64,000 nt of DNA, from the NCBI RefSeq assembly GCF_019396385.1, contig NZ_JAHKRN010000007.1:124001-188000 (forward strand), given 5' to 3'. Shown here piece after piece: positions 1-8,640 of the stretch. Positions within the stretch are counted from its first letter, which is position 1. Each line of letters begins with the position of its first letter. The position numbers and the translations under genes were made by a program. Under the pieces are notes generated by a model that saw only the letters and a program-made list of their open reading frames with translations, had not been told where the DNA came from and searched no databases. The DNA is from Nonomuraea harbinensis. Lineage in GTDB: Bacteria; Actinomycetota; Actinomycetes; Streptosporangiales; Streptosporangiaceae.

Positions 1-293
1 GTGCCGCCGTGGAGGCTGTTGGGCCCGTTGTTGACGGGCAGGTGGTACTCGACGCCGTCGAGCGTGAAGCGGCCGCCCGCGATGCGGTTGCCGTAGCGGC
101 CGACCACGGCGCCGAAGTAGCGGCTGCGGGTCAGGTAGTCGTCCAGGGTCGGCAGGCCGAGCACCACGTTGACGCCGTCGACCTCAAGCGTTTGCAGGAT
201 GGCCCCGTACGAGAGCACCGCCGCGCGCAGGCGCCCCGAGGTCAGTTCGTGGCGCTCGACGCGCTCCCCCGAGGGCAGCGTTCCGAAGTTCAT
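1..293 (-). CDS. galM: aldose 1-epimerase (mutarotase), N-terminal part, cut by window edge
   Basis: Reading leftwards from the ATG at 293 gives about 97 residues of a GalM-type mutarotase: 'MNFGTLPSGERV', then 'LRAAVLSYGAILQTLEVDG', a 'VVLGLPTLDDYL' segment and 'GAVVGRYGNRIAGGRF', which is the conserved GRxxNRI substrate-pocket motif. Mutarotases interconvert alpha and beta anomers of aldoses in the cytoplasm. The ATG overlaps the TGA of the upstream lacI gene (ATGA, 290-293), so the two genes are translationally coupled. The C-terminal catalytic Glu and His are outside the window. Confidence 0.9.
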   Translation of the reverse strand, partial: MNFGTLPSGERVERHELTSGRLRAAVLSYGAILQTLEVDGVNVVLGLPTLDDYLTRSRYFGAVVGRYGNRIAGGRFTLDGVEYHLPVNNGPNSLHGG

Positions 294-1261
294 GTGTGGG
301 CCTCTCCCGTAGATTCGCGGACGATCAGGCTCGTCTCCAGCACGGTGACGCCGCTGGTGGCCTCGGAGTCGACCGAGCCGAGCAGCAGATCGACGGCGAT
401 GCGGCCGGCGGCGGCGGTGGGCATCGCGATGGTGGTCAGCTTGGGGCGGCTCAGGCGGCCAGGCACGATGTCGTCGACGCCGATCACGCTGATCTCCCCG
501 GGCACGTCGACCCCCCGCTCGGCCAGTCCTTCGATCAAGCCTATGGCGACCAGGTCGTTGTAGGCGAGCACCCCGGTGGCGCCGGAGGCGATCACGTCGG
601 TGACGGCGGCCAGGCCGCCGAGCTCGGTGGGCGGGTTGGGGCCGAGGAAGGTGACGTCGGCCTCGCTCATGGCGGCGGCGGCCGCCTGCATCTCCTTGCT
701 GGTCCACGAGCCGCTGGGCCCGGTCACCAGGGCGAGCCTGCGGTGGCCGAGGCCGGTGAGGTGCTCGACGGCGAGCCTGACCCCGCGGCCGACGTCCATG
801 AGCACCGTCGGCATGCCTTTGACCCTGCGGTTCACCACGACGAACGGCACCTCTTCGCGCAGCCGCTCGATCGTCTTGTTGGTCAGCCGGGGGCTGCACA
901 GCAGCACGCCGTCGACCTGCTTGGTGAGGGTCTGGATCAGCTCCTCCTCGACCTGCGGGTCCTCGTCGGTGTCGGCCACGAACACGTGGTAGTCGCGGAG
1001 CCTGGCCTGCGCCTGGGCCGCTTTGATGAGCGGCGGGAAGAACGGGTTGGCGATGTCGGCCACGATCAGGCCGATGTTGTGGGTGCGCCCCGTGGTCAGC
1101 GCGCGGGCGGCCCGGTTGGGCCGGTAGCCGAGATCCTCGGCGACGGCGAGCACGCGGGTGCGCGTGACCGGGTTGACCAGATGGGGGGCGGAGAAGGCGC
1201 GCGACACCGTGGAGACGTGTACGCCTGATGCCTCCGCCACGTCACGAATGGTCACCGCCAC
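290..1261 (-). CDS. LacI-family transcriptional regulator
   Basis: 323 aa from a GTG start. The N-terminus is a typical LacI helix-turn-helix ('TIRDVAEASGVHVSTVSRAF', residues 4-23) followed by the hinge ('YRPNRAARALTTGRT') and a periplasmic-binding-protein-like sugar-sensing core ('IGLIVADIANPFFPPLIKAA'). Length is standard for the family. It sits between galM and the diverging catabolic operon at 1483. Palindromes of the LacI type occur in its own promoter, at 1438-1451 and at 12044-12057. It therefore probably autoregulates and represses both operons of the 1-12 kb cluster, with release by a sugar or sugar-acid ligand that cannot be named from sequence. Confidence 0.93.
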   Translation of the reverse strand: MAVTIRDVAEASGVHVSTVSRAFSAPHLVNPVTRTRVLAVAEDLGYRPNRAARALTTGRTHNIGLIVADIANPFFPPLIKAAQAQARLRDYHVFVADTDEDPQVEEELIQTLTKQVDGVLLCSPRLTNKTIERLREEVPFVVVNRRVKGMPTVLMDVGRGVRLAVEHLTGLGHRRLALVTGPSGSWTSKEMQAAAAAMSEADVTFLGPNPPTELGGLAAVTDVIASGATGVLAYNDLVAIGLIEGLAERGVDVPGEISVIGVDDIVPGRLSRPKLTTIAMPTAAAGRIAVDLLLGSVDSEATSGVTVLETSLIVRESTGEAHT

Positions 1262-1287
1262 GCTGGGCCTCCGAGCATGCCAAGTAC

Positions 1288-1316
1288 ATTAATGCAAGCG
1301 CTTGTATCGCTGTCAA
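1288..1316 (-). promoter_or_regulatory. lacI promoter with embedded operator
   Basis: On the minus strand there is a perfect -35 TTGACA (plus 1311-1316) and a -10 ATTAAT (plus 1288-1293) separated by 17 bp. The spacer contains the palindrome TGCAAGCGCTTGTA (1293-1306, one mismatch between arms). An operator inside the spacer indicates negative autoregulation of the LacI gene. Promoter assignment is by inspection. Confidence 0.75.
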
Positions 1317-1404
1317 CGGGCCTCTTTCGTGAGGGCCGAGCGCCGAAAACTCATGCTACCGCGCATGAGGCCAGCGGCGACACCGCAGGCTGAGACGAGT
1401 CGGC

Positions 1405-1451
1405 TTGACGTTCTGCCGACGGCACCTCAATACTTTTTGCAACCGGTTGCG
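1405..1451 (+). promoter_or_regulatory. promoter of the 1483-6176 operon with LacI-type operator
   Basis: TTGACG (1405-1410), an 18-bp gap and AATACT (1429-1434) form a plausible sigma-A promoter. Immediately downstream lies TGCAACCGGTTGCG (1438-1451), whose central 12 bp (1439-1450) are a perfect palindrome. The position just after the -10 is typical of a repressor operator. It shares CAACCGGTTG exactly with 12046-12055 and the T-G-C-A-A-N-C-G-N-T-T-G pattern with 1293-1306. Confidence 0.72.
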
Positions 1452-1482
1452 GTAATGACCCCTGCGGAAGGGTGAACGAGCG

Positions 1483-2367
1483 ATGACACGAACACTGGTG
1501 ACGGGCAGCGCCGGAAGGCTGGGGCGAAGCCTGGTCACCTCGCTGGCGCAGGCGGGTCACGAAGTGATCGGCGTCGACGTCACCGCCGGCACCCCGGACG
1601 ACGCGGCGGCCACCCTCCCGGCCGACCTCACCGACCTGGGCGAGGCGTACGACGTGATGGCGCGGTTCCGGCCCGACGTCGTGGTCCACCTGGCGGCCAT
1701 CGCGACCCCGTTCAGCCGTACCGAGGGCGTGATCTTCCGCACCAACACGCAGCTGGCGTTCAACGTATGCGAGGCGGCGAGCAACGCGGGCGTGGGCCGG
1801 GTGGTGGTGGCCAGCAGTCCCACGGTGATCGGTTACGGGTCGCCGTCCGGCTGGGCGCCGAGCTATCTGCCGATCGACGAGGACCACCCGACGTCGCCGT
1901 GGAACGCCTACAACCTGTCCAAAGTAGTCGCCGAGCAGACGATGGCGTCGTTCGCGCGCAGCTCGCGGACGCGGTTCGCGGCGGTGCGGCCGTGTTTCGT
2001 GGTGGCGCCCGAGGAGTGGGCGGGCGCGCCCACCCAGTCGGGCCACACGATCCTGGAGCGCCTGGATCTGCCGGAGATCGCCGGTGTCTCGCTGTTCAAC
2101 TACATCGACGCCAGGGACGCCTCCGACATGATCGCCACCCTCATCGAGCGGCTGCCCGGCCTGCCCAGCGGCGAGGTGTTCTTCGCCGGCGCGGCCGACG
2201 CGCTGGCCCGCCGCCCCCTCGCGGAGCTGCTCCCCGCCGTGATGCCCGGCACGAGCGAGCACGCGCCCGCGCTCACCGACACTCTTCCCGCGTTCACCTC
2301 GGCCAAGGCCGAGCGCATGCTCGGCTGGACCGCCAAGCGCAGCTGGCGCACCGAACTGGAGATCTGA
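1483..2367 (+). CDS. NAD(P)-dependent SDR epimerase/dehydrogenase (possible aldose or uronate dehydrogenase)
   Basis: 294 aa, extended short-chain dehydrogenase fold. The N-terminal GxxGxxG nucleotide-binding motif is 'TGSAGRLG' (residues 7-14). A 'VHLAAIA' segment follows, and the active-site Tyr-x-x-x-Lys is in 'YNLSK' near residue 144. It is the first gene of an operon whose next genes encode a KDG-dehydratase-like protein and an enolase-superfamily dehydratase. By analogy with Udh at 12.1 kb it may oxidise the cyclic sugar substrate to a lactone. It is clearly diverged from Udh, so the substrate is unknown. Its stop overlaps the next start (TGATG). Confidence 0.8.
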   Translation: MTRTLVTGSAGRLGRSLVTSLAQAGHEVIGVDVTAGTPDDAAATLPADLTDLGEAYDVMARFRPDVVVHLAAIATPFSRTEGVIFRTNTQLAFNVCEAASNAGVGRVVVASSPTVIGYGSPSGWAPSYLPIDEDHPTSPWNAYNLSKVVAEQTMASFARSSRTRFAAVRPCFVVAPEEWAGAPTQSGHTILERLDLPEIAGVSLFNYIDARDASDMIATLIERLPGLPSGEVFFAGAADALARRPLAELLPAVMPGTSEHAPALTDTLPAFTSAKAERMLGWTAKRSWRTELEI

Positions 2368-3245
2368 TGAACCTCAGCGGAGTCCTCTTCTTCCCCGTCA
2401 CCCCCTTCACCCTGTCAGGCAAGCTCGCCGAGGAGGTGCTGGCCGAGCACATCGGACGGGGGCTCGACCATGGACCCGGCGGAGTGTTCGCGGCGTGCGG
2501 CACCGGCGAGTTCTCCTCCCTGTCGGAGGCCGAGCACGCCGCCGTCGTCCGGGTCGCCGTCGAGACGGCGGCCGGCCGGGCGCCGGTGTTCGCCGGCGCG
2601 GGCGGGCCGCTCGGCGCCGCGCTCGCGCAGGCCGGAGCGGCGCGCGAGGCGGGCGCGGACGGCTTGCTGCTGATGCCGCCCTACCTGGCCAAGGGCACCT
2701 CGGACGGGTTCGTGGCGTACGTGCGGGAGATCGCGGCGATCCTGCCGGTGATCATCTACCAGCGCGGCTCGGTGGTGCTCACCCCCGAGCAGGTGGTCGA
2801 GCTGGCGCGGGTGCCCGGCGTGGTCGGGCTGAAGGACGGCCTGGGCGACATCGACCTCATCCAGCGCTCGATGCTGGCCGTGCGCAAGGAGGTGGGCGAC
2901 GGCTTCACGTTCTTCAACGGCCTGCCGACGGCCGAGCTGACCATGGGCGCCTACCGGGGCCTCGGCGTCGAGCTGTACTCCTCGGCGGTCTTCGCCTTCG
3001 CGCCCGACATCGCGACCGCGTACCTGAACGGCGAGCACCGGCTGCTGACCGAGTTCTACGAGCCGCTCGTCCGGCTGCGCTCGAAGGTGCCCGGGTACGC
3101 GGTCGCGCTGGTCAAGGCCGGGGTGCGGCTGGGCGGCCTGGACGTGGGGCCGGTCCGGCCGCCGCTGGTCGACGCCGCGCCCGAGGACGTGGCGGAGCTG
3201 GAGTCGCTGATCAAGCACGGACGCTCGCTGATCGGCACGCCGTGA
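2367..3245 (+). CDS. DapA/DHDPS-family dehydratase, 5-dehydro-4-deoxyglucarate dehydratase-like
   Basis: 292 aa, starting at the ATG that overlaps the preceding stop by one base. It is a class I TIM-barrel lyase of the DHDPS superfamily: 'GVLFFPVTPF' at the N-terminus, 'CGTGEFSSLS' near residue 44, Tyr131 in 'IIYQR', and the Schiff-base Lys156 in 'GLKDGLGD'. The GTGEF and KDGLGD signatures fit 5-dehydro-4-deoxyglucarate dehydratase (EC 4.2.1.41), which dehydrates and decarboxylates its substrate to 2,5-dioxopentanoate. It is a close paralogue of the gene at 17007, sharing 'FTFFNGLPTAELT', 'PGYAV' and 'VKAGVRL' blocks. Paired here with a different dehydratase, it may act on a related 2-keto-3-deoxy sugar acid. 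Confidence 0.85.
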   Translation: MNLSGVLFFPVTPFTLSGKLAEEVLAEHIGRGLDHGPGGVFAACGTGEFSSLSEAEHAAVVRVAVETAAGRAPVFAGAGGPLGAALAQAGAAREAGADGLLLMPPYLAKGTSDGFVAYVREIAAILPVIIYQRGSVVLTPEQVVELARVPGVVGLKDGLGDIDLIQRSMLAVRKEVGDGFTFFNGLPTAELTMGAYRGLGVELYSSAVFAFAPDIATAYLNGEHRLLTEFYEPLVRLRSKVPGYAVALVKAGVRLGGLDVGPVRPPLVDAAPEDVAELESLIKHGRSLIGTP

Positions 3246-4291
3246 TCCGCGACCTCACGGTCACCCCGCGCACGGTCGCGCTGCGCCGTCCATGGGGGCC
3301 CGACGTGCCCGCCAACCACGTCCTGGTCGTCGAGGTGACGCTCGCCGACGGGCGGGTGGGCACCGGGTTCTCCTGGACGCCGCAGATCGGCGCGCACGCG
3401 GTGCGGGCGCTGCTGGAACACGACATCCGCGACGCGCTGATCGGCCTGGACCCGCACCCCGAGGTGGTGTGGGACCGGCTCTGGCGGCACCTGCGCGAGG
3501 CCGGGCCCGGCGGGATCACCACGATCGCGCTGGCCGGGGTCGACCTGGCGCTGTGGGACCTGCGCTGCGGCGAGCGCGGCCTGGTGGACGTGCTGGGCCG
3601 GCGCAGGGAGTCCGTCCCGGTGTACGGGAGCGGGGTGAACCTGCACTACCCGCTGGACGAGCTGGTGGCGCAGGCGGGCCGGTGGAAGGCCGCCGGCTAC
3701 CCCGCCGTCAAGATCAAAGTGGGCCGGCCGGACGTGCGCGAGGACGTGGCGCGGGTGGCCGCCGTCCGCGAGGTGATCGGCCCGGACACGCTGCTGATGG
3801 TGGACGCCAACCAGCGCTGGGACCTGCACACCGCCCGGCGCGCCGCCGACGCGCTGGCCCCGTACGGCCTGCACTGGCTGGAGGAGCCGCTGCCGGCCGA
3901 CGACGTGGCGGCGCACGTGGAGCTGCGCCGGTCGGCGCACGTGCCGATCGCGGTCGGCGAGAACGTCTACACGGTCTACGGCTTCCGCGACCTGCTGGCC
4001 GCCGGGGCCTGCGACGTCGTGCAGCCGAACGTGGTGAGGGTCGGCGGCATCACCCCGTTCCTGCGCATCGCCGAGCTGGCCCGCGCCTTCGACGTGCCGG
4101 TCTACCCGCACCTGCTGCCGGACCTGTCGGGGCAGCTGGCGCTCTCGCTGCCGCTGCCGTCCATGGCCGAGGACGTCGAGGACGCCTCGTTCGCCGCGCT
4201 GGGGCTGCTCGCCGAGCCGTACCCTGTCCGGGTGGACGGCGCGGAGCTGCGCGCCGGCGAGCACCGGGGCCTCGGCCTCCGCTGGAGGTGA
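3242..4291 (+). CDS. mandelate racemase/muconate lactonizing (enolase superfamily) sugar-acid dehydratase
   Basis: 349 aa from the GTG at 3242, which overlaps the previous stop as GTGA. It has the enolase-superfamily capping domain and (beta/alpha)7-beta barrel. Catalytic landmarks are K157-x-K159 ('VKIKVG'), metal ligands D188 ('VDAN'), E214/E215 ('LEEP') and E240 ('VGEN'), and His290 in 'VYPHLLPDLSG'. Such enzymes abstract the proton alpha to a carboxylate, and most operon-borne members dehydrate sugar acids. With the neighbouring dehydrogenase and KDG-type enzyme it would supply the 2-keto-3-deoxy acid. The exact acid is not deducible. It resembles MR-subgroup proteins rather than the GudD at 19.6 kb. 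Confidence 0.85.
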   Translation: MIRDLTVTPRTVALRRPWGPDVPANHVLVVEVTLADGRVGTGFSWTPQIGAHAVRALLEHDIRDALIGLDPHPEVVWDRLWRHLREAGPGGITTIALAGVDLALWDLRCGERGLVDVLGRRRESVPVYGSGVNLHYPLDELVAQAGRWKAAGYPAVKIKVGRPDVREDVARVAAVREVIGPDTLLMVDANQRWDLHTARRAADALAPYGLHWLEEPLPADDVAAHVELRRSAHVPIAVGENVYTVYGFRDLLAAGACDVVQPNVVRVGGITPFLRIAELARAFDVPVYPHLLPDLSGQLALSLPLPSMAEDVEDASFAALGLLAEPYPVRVDGAELRAGEHRGLGLRWR

Positions 4292-4292
4292 C

Positions 4293-6176
4293 ATGCGTGT
4301 CGTGCTCGCCGGAGCCCAGGGCTTCGGCTCCAACTATCTCGACCGGCTGCGCCGGCTGACCGGGCTGGTCGAGCTGGCCGGGGTCTGCGACGTGCGGCCG
4401 GTCCCGCCGGAGAGCCTGGCGGGTCTCGGCTCCCCCGAGGTCTCCGCCGACCTGCCCGGCCTGATCGAGCGGACCGGCGCCCGGATCGCGATCCTGGCCA
4501 CGCCCATCCCGACGCACGCCGAGCTGGCGCTGGCCGCGCTGGAGGCGGGCGCGCACGTCCTGGTGGAGAAGCCGACGGCGGCCACGCTGGCGGACTTCGA
4601 CCGGATGGAGCGGGCCGCCGCCAAGGCGGGGCTGGCCTGCCAGGTCGGGTTCCAGAGCCTCGGTTCCGCGGCGGTGCCCGCGGTGCGCGAGCTGATCGCG
4701 GGCGGCGCGATCGGCCGCGTCACCGGCATCGGCGTGGGCGGCTCGTGGCCGCGCCCCGCCGCGTACTTCACCCGCAGCCCGTGGGCGGGCAGGCGGGTGC
4801 TCGACGGCGTGGACGTGGTGGACGGCGCGCTGACGAACCCGTTCGCGCACGCGCTGGCCACCGCGCTGGCGGTGGCCGGGGCCGACGAGCGCGGCGCGGT
4901 GGCCTCGGTGGAGACCGAGCTCTTCCACGCCAACGGGATCGAGTCCGACGACACCTCCGCCGTCCGCGTCACGCTCGCCGGCGGCACCCCGCTGGTGGCC
5001 GCGGTCACGCTCTGCGCGGCCGAGCGTGACGAGCCGTACGTGCTCGTCCACGGCGAGAAGGGGCGGATCCGGTTCGTCTACACGATGGACGAGGTGCAGG
5101 TGGACGACGGGCCCGTGCGGCGCTTCGACCGTACCGACCTGCTGGTCAACCTCGTCGAGCACGTGCGGTCCGGCGTCCCGCTGCTGGTGCCGATCCAGCG
5201 CACGGGCGGGTTCATGGAGGTGATGGAGGCGATCAGGGTCGCGCCCGACCCGCTGCCGATCGCCGACGACCACCAGGACCTGTCCGGCGAGGGCCGGGTG
5301 CTGCCGGGCATCGCGTCCGTCGTCGACAGGTGCGCCTCGGAGCTGGCGCTCTTCTCCGAGCTGGGCCTGAGCTGGGCGACGCCGCTCGTGGTGGGCGGCT
5401 CTCCCGTCGCCGAGTACGTGACCAGCCCCGACCTGCCGCTGACCGCGGCGCCCCGCCCCTACCTGCACCCGGTGCGCACGCTCGGCGGCACCGTGGTGAC
5501 CGAGATCCGTCCGGCCGACCACCCGCACCACCTCGGGGCCGGGCTCGCGGTGACGGACCTGGGCGGCCGCAATTTCTGGGGCGGGCGCACCTACGTCCGC
5601 GACCAGGGGCCGGCCTGGCTCGACGACCACGGCGTCCAGCGGCACCTGGCCTTCACCGAGCGCGACGCCGCCGGTTTCACCGAGACGCTCTCGTGGCTGC
5701 GGCCGGGGGAAGACGCCCTGGTTCGCGAGGAACGCACCGTACGGGCCCGTCCAGCGGCGCGTGGGTGGGTCCTGGATTTCGGCTTCACCCTGCACAACCT
5801 GACCGGGGCGCCGCTGACGGTGCGCAGCTCGGCCACGAAGGGGCGGGCGGGCGCCGGCTACGGCGGGTTCTTCTGGCGCGCGCCGGCGGGCTCGCCCGGG
5901 TTGCGCGTGTTCACGGCGGCGGCCGAGGGCGAGGAGCGGGTGCACGGCTCGCGGGCGCCGTGGCTGGCGCTGTCGTCGGAGGCGTGGACGCTGCTGTTCG
6001 CGCAGGACGCCGACCCGTGGTTCGTGCGGGTGGCCGAGTATCCGGGCGTCGGCACCGCGCTGGCCTGGGACACCCCGCTGTCGTTCGACGCCCGGCTCGA
6101 CAGGAAGGTGTCGGTCGTGGTCGTGGACGGGCGCCTGTCGCGCGAGGAGGCGGCCGAGCTGGCCACGGGCCGCTGA
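4293..6176 (+). CDS. fusion: Gfo/Idh/MocA oxidoreductase + C-terminal DUF6807 (PmoA-like) domain
   Basis: 627 aa in one uninterrupted frame. Residues 1 to about 350 are a Gfo/Idh/MocA NAD(P)-dependent dehydrogenase: an N-terminal Rossmann segment ('VVLAGAQGFGSNYLDRL'), the substrate/cofactor motif 'VLVEKPTAA', then the alpha/beta C-domain. From about residue 370 a second domain begins ('RPYLHPVRTLGGTVVTEIRP', 'DHPHHLG', 'NFWGG', 'SSATKGRAGAGYGGFFWRAP'). This is the beta-sandwich family annotated PmoA-like/DUF6807, of unknown activity and often next to carbohydrate genes. It is the last gene of the LacI-controlled operon, 1 nt after the previous stop, with a terminator after it. A coupled oxidation plus epimerisation or hydrolysis is possible, but no reaction is assigned. 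Confidence 0.85.
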   Translation: MRVVLAGAQGFGSNYLDRLRRLTGLVELAGVCDVRPVPPESLAGLGSPEVSADLPGLIERTGARIAILATPIPTHAELALAALEAGAHVLVEKPTAATLADFDRMERAAAKAGLACQVGFQSLGSAAVPAVRELIAGGAIGRVTGIGVGGSWPRPAAYFTRSPWAGRRVLDGVDVVDGALTNPFAHALATALAVAGADERGAVASVETELFHANGIESDDTSAVRVTLAGGTPLVAAVTLCAAERDEPYVLVHGEKGRIRFVYTMDEVQVDDGPVRRFDRTDLLVNLVEHVRSGVPLLVPIQRTGGFMEVMEAIRVAPDPLPIADDHQDLSGEGRVLPGIASVVDRCASELALFSELGLSWATPLVVGGSPVAEYVTSPDLPLTAAPRPYLHPVRTLGGTVVTEIRPADHPHHLGAGLAVTDLGGRNFWGGRTYVRDQGPAWLDDHGVQRHLAFTERDAAGFTETLSWLRPGEDALVREERTVRARPAARGWVLDFGFTLHNLTGAPLTVRSSATKGRAGAGYGGFFWRAPAGSPGLRVFTAAAEGEERVHGSRAPWLALSSEAWTLLFAQDADPWFVRVAEYPGVGTALAWDTPLSFDARLDRKVSVVVVDGRLSREEAAELATGR

Positions 6177-6178
6177 CC

Positions 6179-6212
6179 CGCGGGCCCGGCGCGGTGCCAC
6201 GCCGGGCCCGCG
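6179..6212. terminator. bidirectional terminator between convergent genes
   Basis: A 13-bp perfect GC stem (6179-6191 paired with 6200-6212) with an 8-nt loop sits 3 nt after the fusion gene stop and 22 nt before the hydrolase stop on the other strand. It is the expected shared terminator of the two converging operons. Confidence 0.8.
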
Positions 6213-6233
6213 CCGCCGTGCCGTGTCGTGCCT

Positions 6234-7322
6234 TCAGCGGGACTCGGGGCGCAGTCCGGCGGCCAGCCAGGTGAAGGCGTGCTCCTGCATCGGGACGTCG
6301 AAGGCGTGCGGGGCGTCGAAGAACCTGCCCTCGTAGCCGCCGCCGGGGTAGCGGCGGGCGATGGCCTCGTGGGCGCGGCGCATCCCCCGCCCGGGGAACA
6401 GCTGGTCGTCGCGCGCGTACAGCGCCAGCAGCGGTCGCGGCGCTCCGGACGCGACCAGCGCGGGCCAGTCGCAGACCCGGGACAGGCCGGGCGGGAAGAG
6501 CATCCAGGTGTGCGCGGCCACGTACCCGTCGAGCAGGTCGGCGTAGGACGACGTCATCGCGGCGACCACGACCGCGCGCACGCCCGGGTCGAAGGCGCCC
6601 AGCAGGGCGGCCCGCAGGCCGCCGCCCGACAGGCCGGCGCAGCCGACAGGCCCGATGTCCGGCCTGCCGCGCAGGTACGCCGCCGCGGCCAGGTCCTCGC
6701 CCGCCACCACGCCCGCGAACGAGGTGCCCAGCAGCCTGCAGTACTTCTCCAGGACGTGCTCGTGGTGGCCCGCCGCCACGTCGTAGCGGTCGGCCTCCGA
6801 CAGCCCGGCGTCCGGGGCCAGGGCCGTCACCCGGTCCGGCATGTCCGTGAGCGGGAACCGGCGGCTCCCCCACCCGGTCACGTCGTGCGCCAGCACCGCG
6901 AAGCCGCGCCTGGCCAGCTCGGAGGCGAACGCCCGGCCGCCGTACAGCTCGCCGCGCAGCCGCCGCACCTCGGGGGCAGGCGGCTCGGGGCCGTCGGCGA
7001 TCTTCTCCTTGCCCGCCCACTTCATGCCCGCGTGGCAGTGCAGGGCCACCACGCCGGGCAGCGCGCCCCGGTGGCCGTGCGGCCTGAGCAGGTAGGCCCG
7101 GGTGCGCGGGCCGTAGCCGACGTCCCAGGACAGCTCCTCGCCGTCCAGCCCGTCCGCCGTCCAGGTGCGCTCCACCCGTACGTCTCCCGCCGTCAGGTCG
7201 AGCGTGCCGATGGCTTCGCGCGCGGCGGCCCGCAGCTCCGGCCCGGCGGGCGCGTCCGGGAACAGCTCCCACTGCCTCCCGGCCACGTCGGCGAGCCCCG
7301 AGAACTCCCCTAGATGCCGCAT
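6234..7322 (-). CDS. alpha/beta hydrolase, acetyl-esterase/dienelactone-hydrolase-like
   Basis: About 362 aa starting at the ATG at 7322 ('MRHLGEFSGL'); a longer open frame upstream is Pro/Ser-rich shadow of the preceding gene. The nucleophile elbow is 'CAGLSGGGLR' (G-x-S-x-G-G). Acid and histidine are expected in 'ALYARDDQLFPG' and 'FFDAPHAFDVP' near the C-terminus. 'HCHAGMKWAGKEK' forms part of the oxyanion region. No signal peptide, so the enzyme is cytoplasmic. It is the last gene of the transporter operon, 10 nt after the oxidoreductase. It probably removes an acyl or ester decoration, or opens a lactone, of the imported sugar derivative. The substrate is inferred only from context. Confidence 0.75.
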   Translation of the reverse strand: MRHLGEFSGLADVAGRQWELFPDAPAGPELRAAAREAIGTLDLTAGDVRVERTWTADGLDGEELSWDVGYGPRTRAYLLRPHGHRGALPGVVALHCHAGMKWAGKEKIADGPEPPAPEVRRLRGELYGGRAFASELARRGFAVLAHDVTGWGSRRFPLTDMPDRVTALAPDAGLSEADRYDVAAGHHEHVLEKYCRLLGTSFAGVVAGEDLAAAAYLRGRPDIGPVGCAGLSGGGLRAALLGAFDPGVRAVVVAAMTSSYADLLDGYVAAHTWMLFPPGLSRVCDWPALVASGAPRPLLALYARDDQLFPGRGMRRAHEAIARRYPGGGYEGRFFDAPHAFDVPMQEHAFTWLAAGLRPESR

Positions 7323-7332
7323 CTCGTACGGA

Positions 7333-8613
7333 TCAGGCGCCGGCGAGGCGGGTGCCGTCGGCGGTGAGGTGGACGGGGCGGCCGGTGGCGGCTGAACGGT
7401 TGGCCGCGACGCCCACCAGGACGCTGCGGATGCCGTCGCGGTAGCCCGCGGGACGGGCGAGCGGGTCGTCGCCGGGGCCGCGGAAGACGTCGTCGAGCAG
7501 CAGCCGGTCACCGCCGCCGTGGCCGCCGGCGCCCTGCTCGATCGGCACCTCCTCGGGCTCCTGCCAGTGCCGGTGCAGGATGAGCCGTTCCCAGGAGCCG
7601 GCCGCGTGCTCCTTGCTCGCCGCGCTCGGGTCGACGGCGGCGTGCGGCGGGGTCCAGGACCGTTCGCACACCTCCAGCTCGATCCGCCCCTCGGTGCCGT
7701 TGAACGCCACCCGGTACCCCTCGAACGGCGCGTGCGCGGTCAGCGAGTAGGTGAGGATCGCCCGGTTGGCGTAGCGGACGAGCACCGACATGGTGTCGTC
7801 GATCGTCACGCCGGGCGCGAACACGTCCTGGTCGCGGATGTAGCCGTCCTCGTGCTCGGCGTCCAGGTAGAGCCGCTTGAGGCGCTCGTCCTGGGAGATG
7901 TCCAGGATGTACGGGTCGCTGCCCAGACCGGGGGCGCCCTGCCCGCGTGCCGGGCGCGGCCCGCGCGGCCGGGCCTGGCCGTAGAAGCGCAGGTCTGTCT
8001 GCGCGAAGACCAGCTCGGCCGCCGAGCCGAGCCACCAGTTGACCAGGTCGAAGTGGTGGGTGGACTTGTGCACGAGCAGCCCGCCGGAGTGGGCGCGCTC
8101 GCGGTGCCAGCGGCGGAAGTAGTCGGCGCCGTGGATGGTGTCGAGCGCCCACTCGAAGTGCACCGAGGTGACGTCGCCGATAGCGCCCTCGCCGATCAGC
8201 TTCCGCACCGCCGAGTTGCGCGGCGAGTAGCGGTAGTTGAAGGTGACGACCAGCCGGCCCGGGTTGCGCTCGGCCGCCTCGGCGATGGCCGCGCAGCTCT
8301 CGGCGTCGACCGTGAGCGGCTTCTCCACGATGACGTCGAGGCCGGCGTCGAGCGCGGCGACGACGTACTCGGCGTGGGTGGCGTCGACCGTGCACACCAC
8401 GACGGCGTCGGCCAGCTCCAGCATCTTGCCGTACTCACGGGGCGCGAAGCACGGCACCGGGCGGCCGATCCGTTCGGCGTAGTAGGCCATGCGCGTGGTG
8501 TTGACGTCGCACAGGCCGACGATGGTCCCGGTGTCCTGCCAGTCGCCCAGCAGCGCGTCGACGTACATCTGCGCGCGGTGCCCGAGGCCGACGAAGGCGT
8601 ACCTGGTGCTCAA
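7333..8613 (-). CDS. Gfo/Idh/MocA-family oxidoreductase
   Basis: 426 aa. The start chosen is TTG at 8613, preceded by a good ribosome site (GGGGAGAG, 5-nt spacing); no ATG is available near the conserved N-terminus 'RYAFVGLGHRAQMYVDAL'. The Rossmann fold is followed by 'VIVEKPLTVD' (the EKP motif) and 'VTFNYRYSPRN', then 'HKSTHHFDLVNWWLG', the conserved C-domain His cluster. It is a cytoplasmic NAD(P)-dependent sugar or sugar-acid dehydrogenase in the same operon as the CUT1 importer, so it probably acts on the imported compound. The substrate is unknown. Confidence 0.88.
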   Translation of the reverse strand: MSTRYAFVGLGHRAQMYVDALLGDWQDTGTIVGLCDVNTTRMAYYAERIGRPVPCFAPREYGKMLELADAVVVCTVDATHAEYVVAALDAGLDVIVEKPLTVDAESCAAIAEAAERNPGRLVVTFNYRYSPRNSAVRKLIGEGAIGDVTSVHFEWALDTIHGADYFRRWHRERAHSGGLLVHKSTHHFDLVNWWLGSAAELVFAQTDLRFYGQARPRGPRPARGQGAPGLGSDPYILDISQDERLKRLYLDAEHEDGYIRDQDVFAPGVTIDDTMSVLVRYANRAILTYSLTAHAPFEGYRVAFNGTEGRIELEVCERSWTPPHAAVDPSAASKEHAAGSWERLILHRHWQEPEEVPIEQGAGGHGGGDRLLLDDVFRGPGDDPLARPAGYRDGIRSVLVGVAANRSAATGRPVHLTADGTRLAGA

Positions 8614-8640
8614 GTGCTCTCTCCCCGAGTCGCGGTGGGC

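Noticed and set aside
9..1228. Plus-strand frames opposite galM/lacI
   Set aside because: Composition is typical antisense of high-GC genes (Asp/Gly/Val/Arg/His-rich) with no domain similarity.
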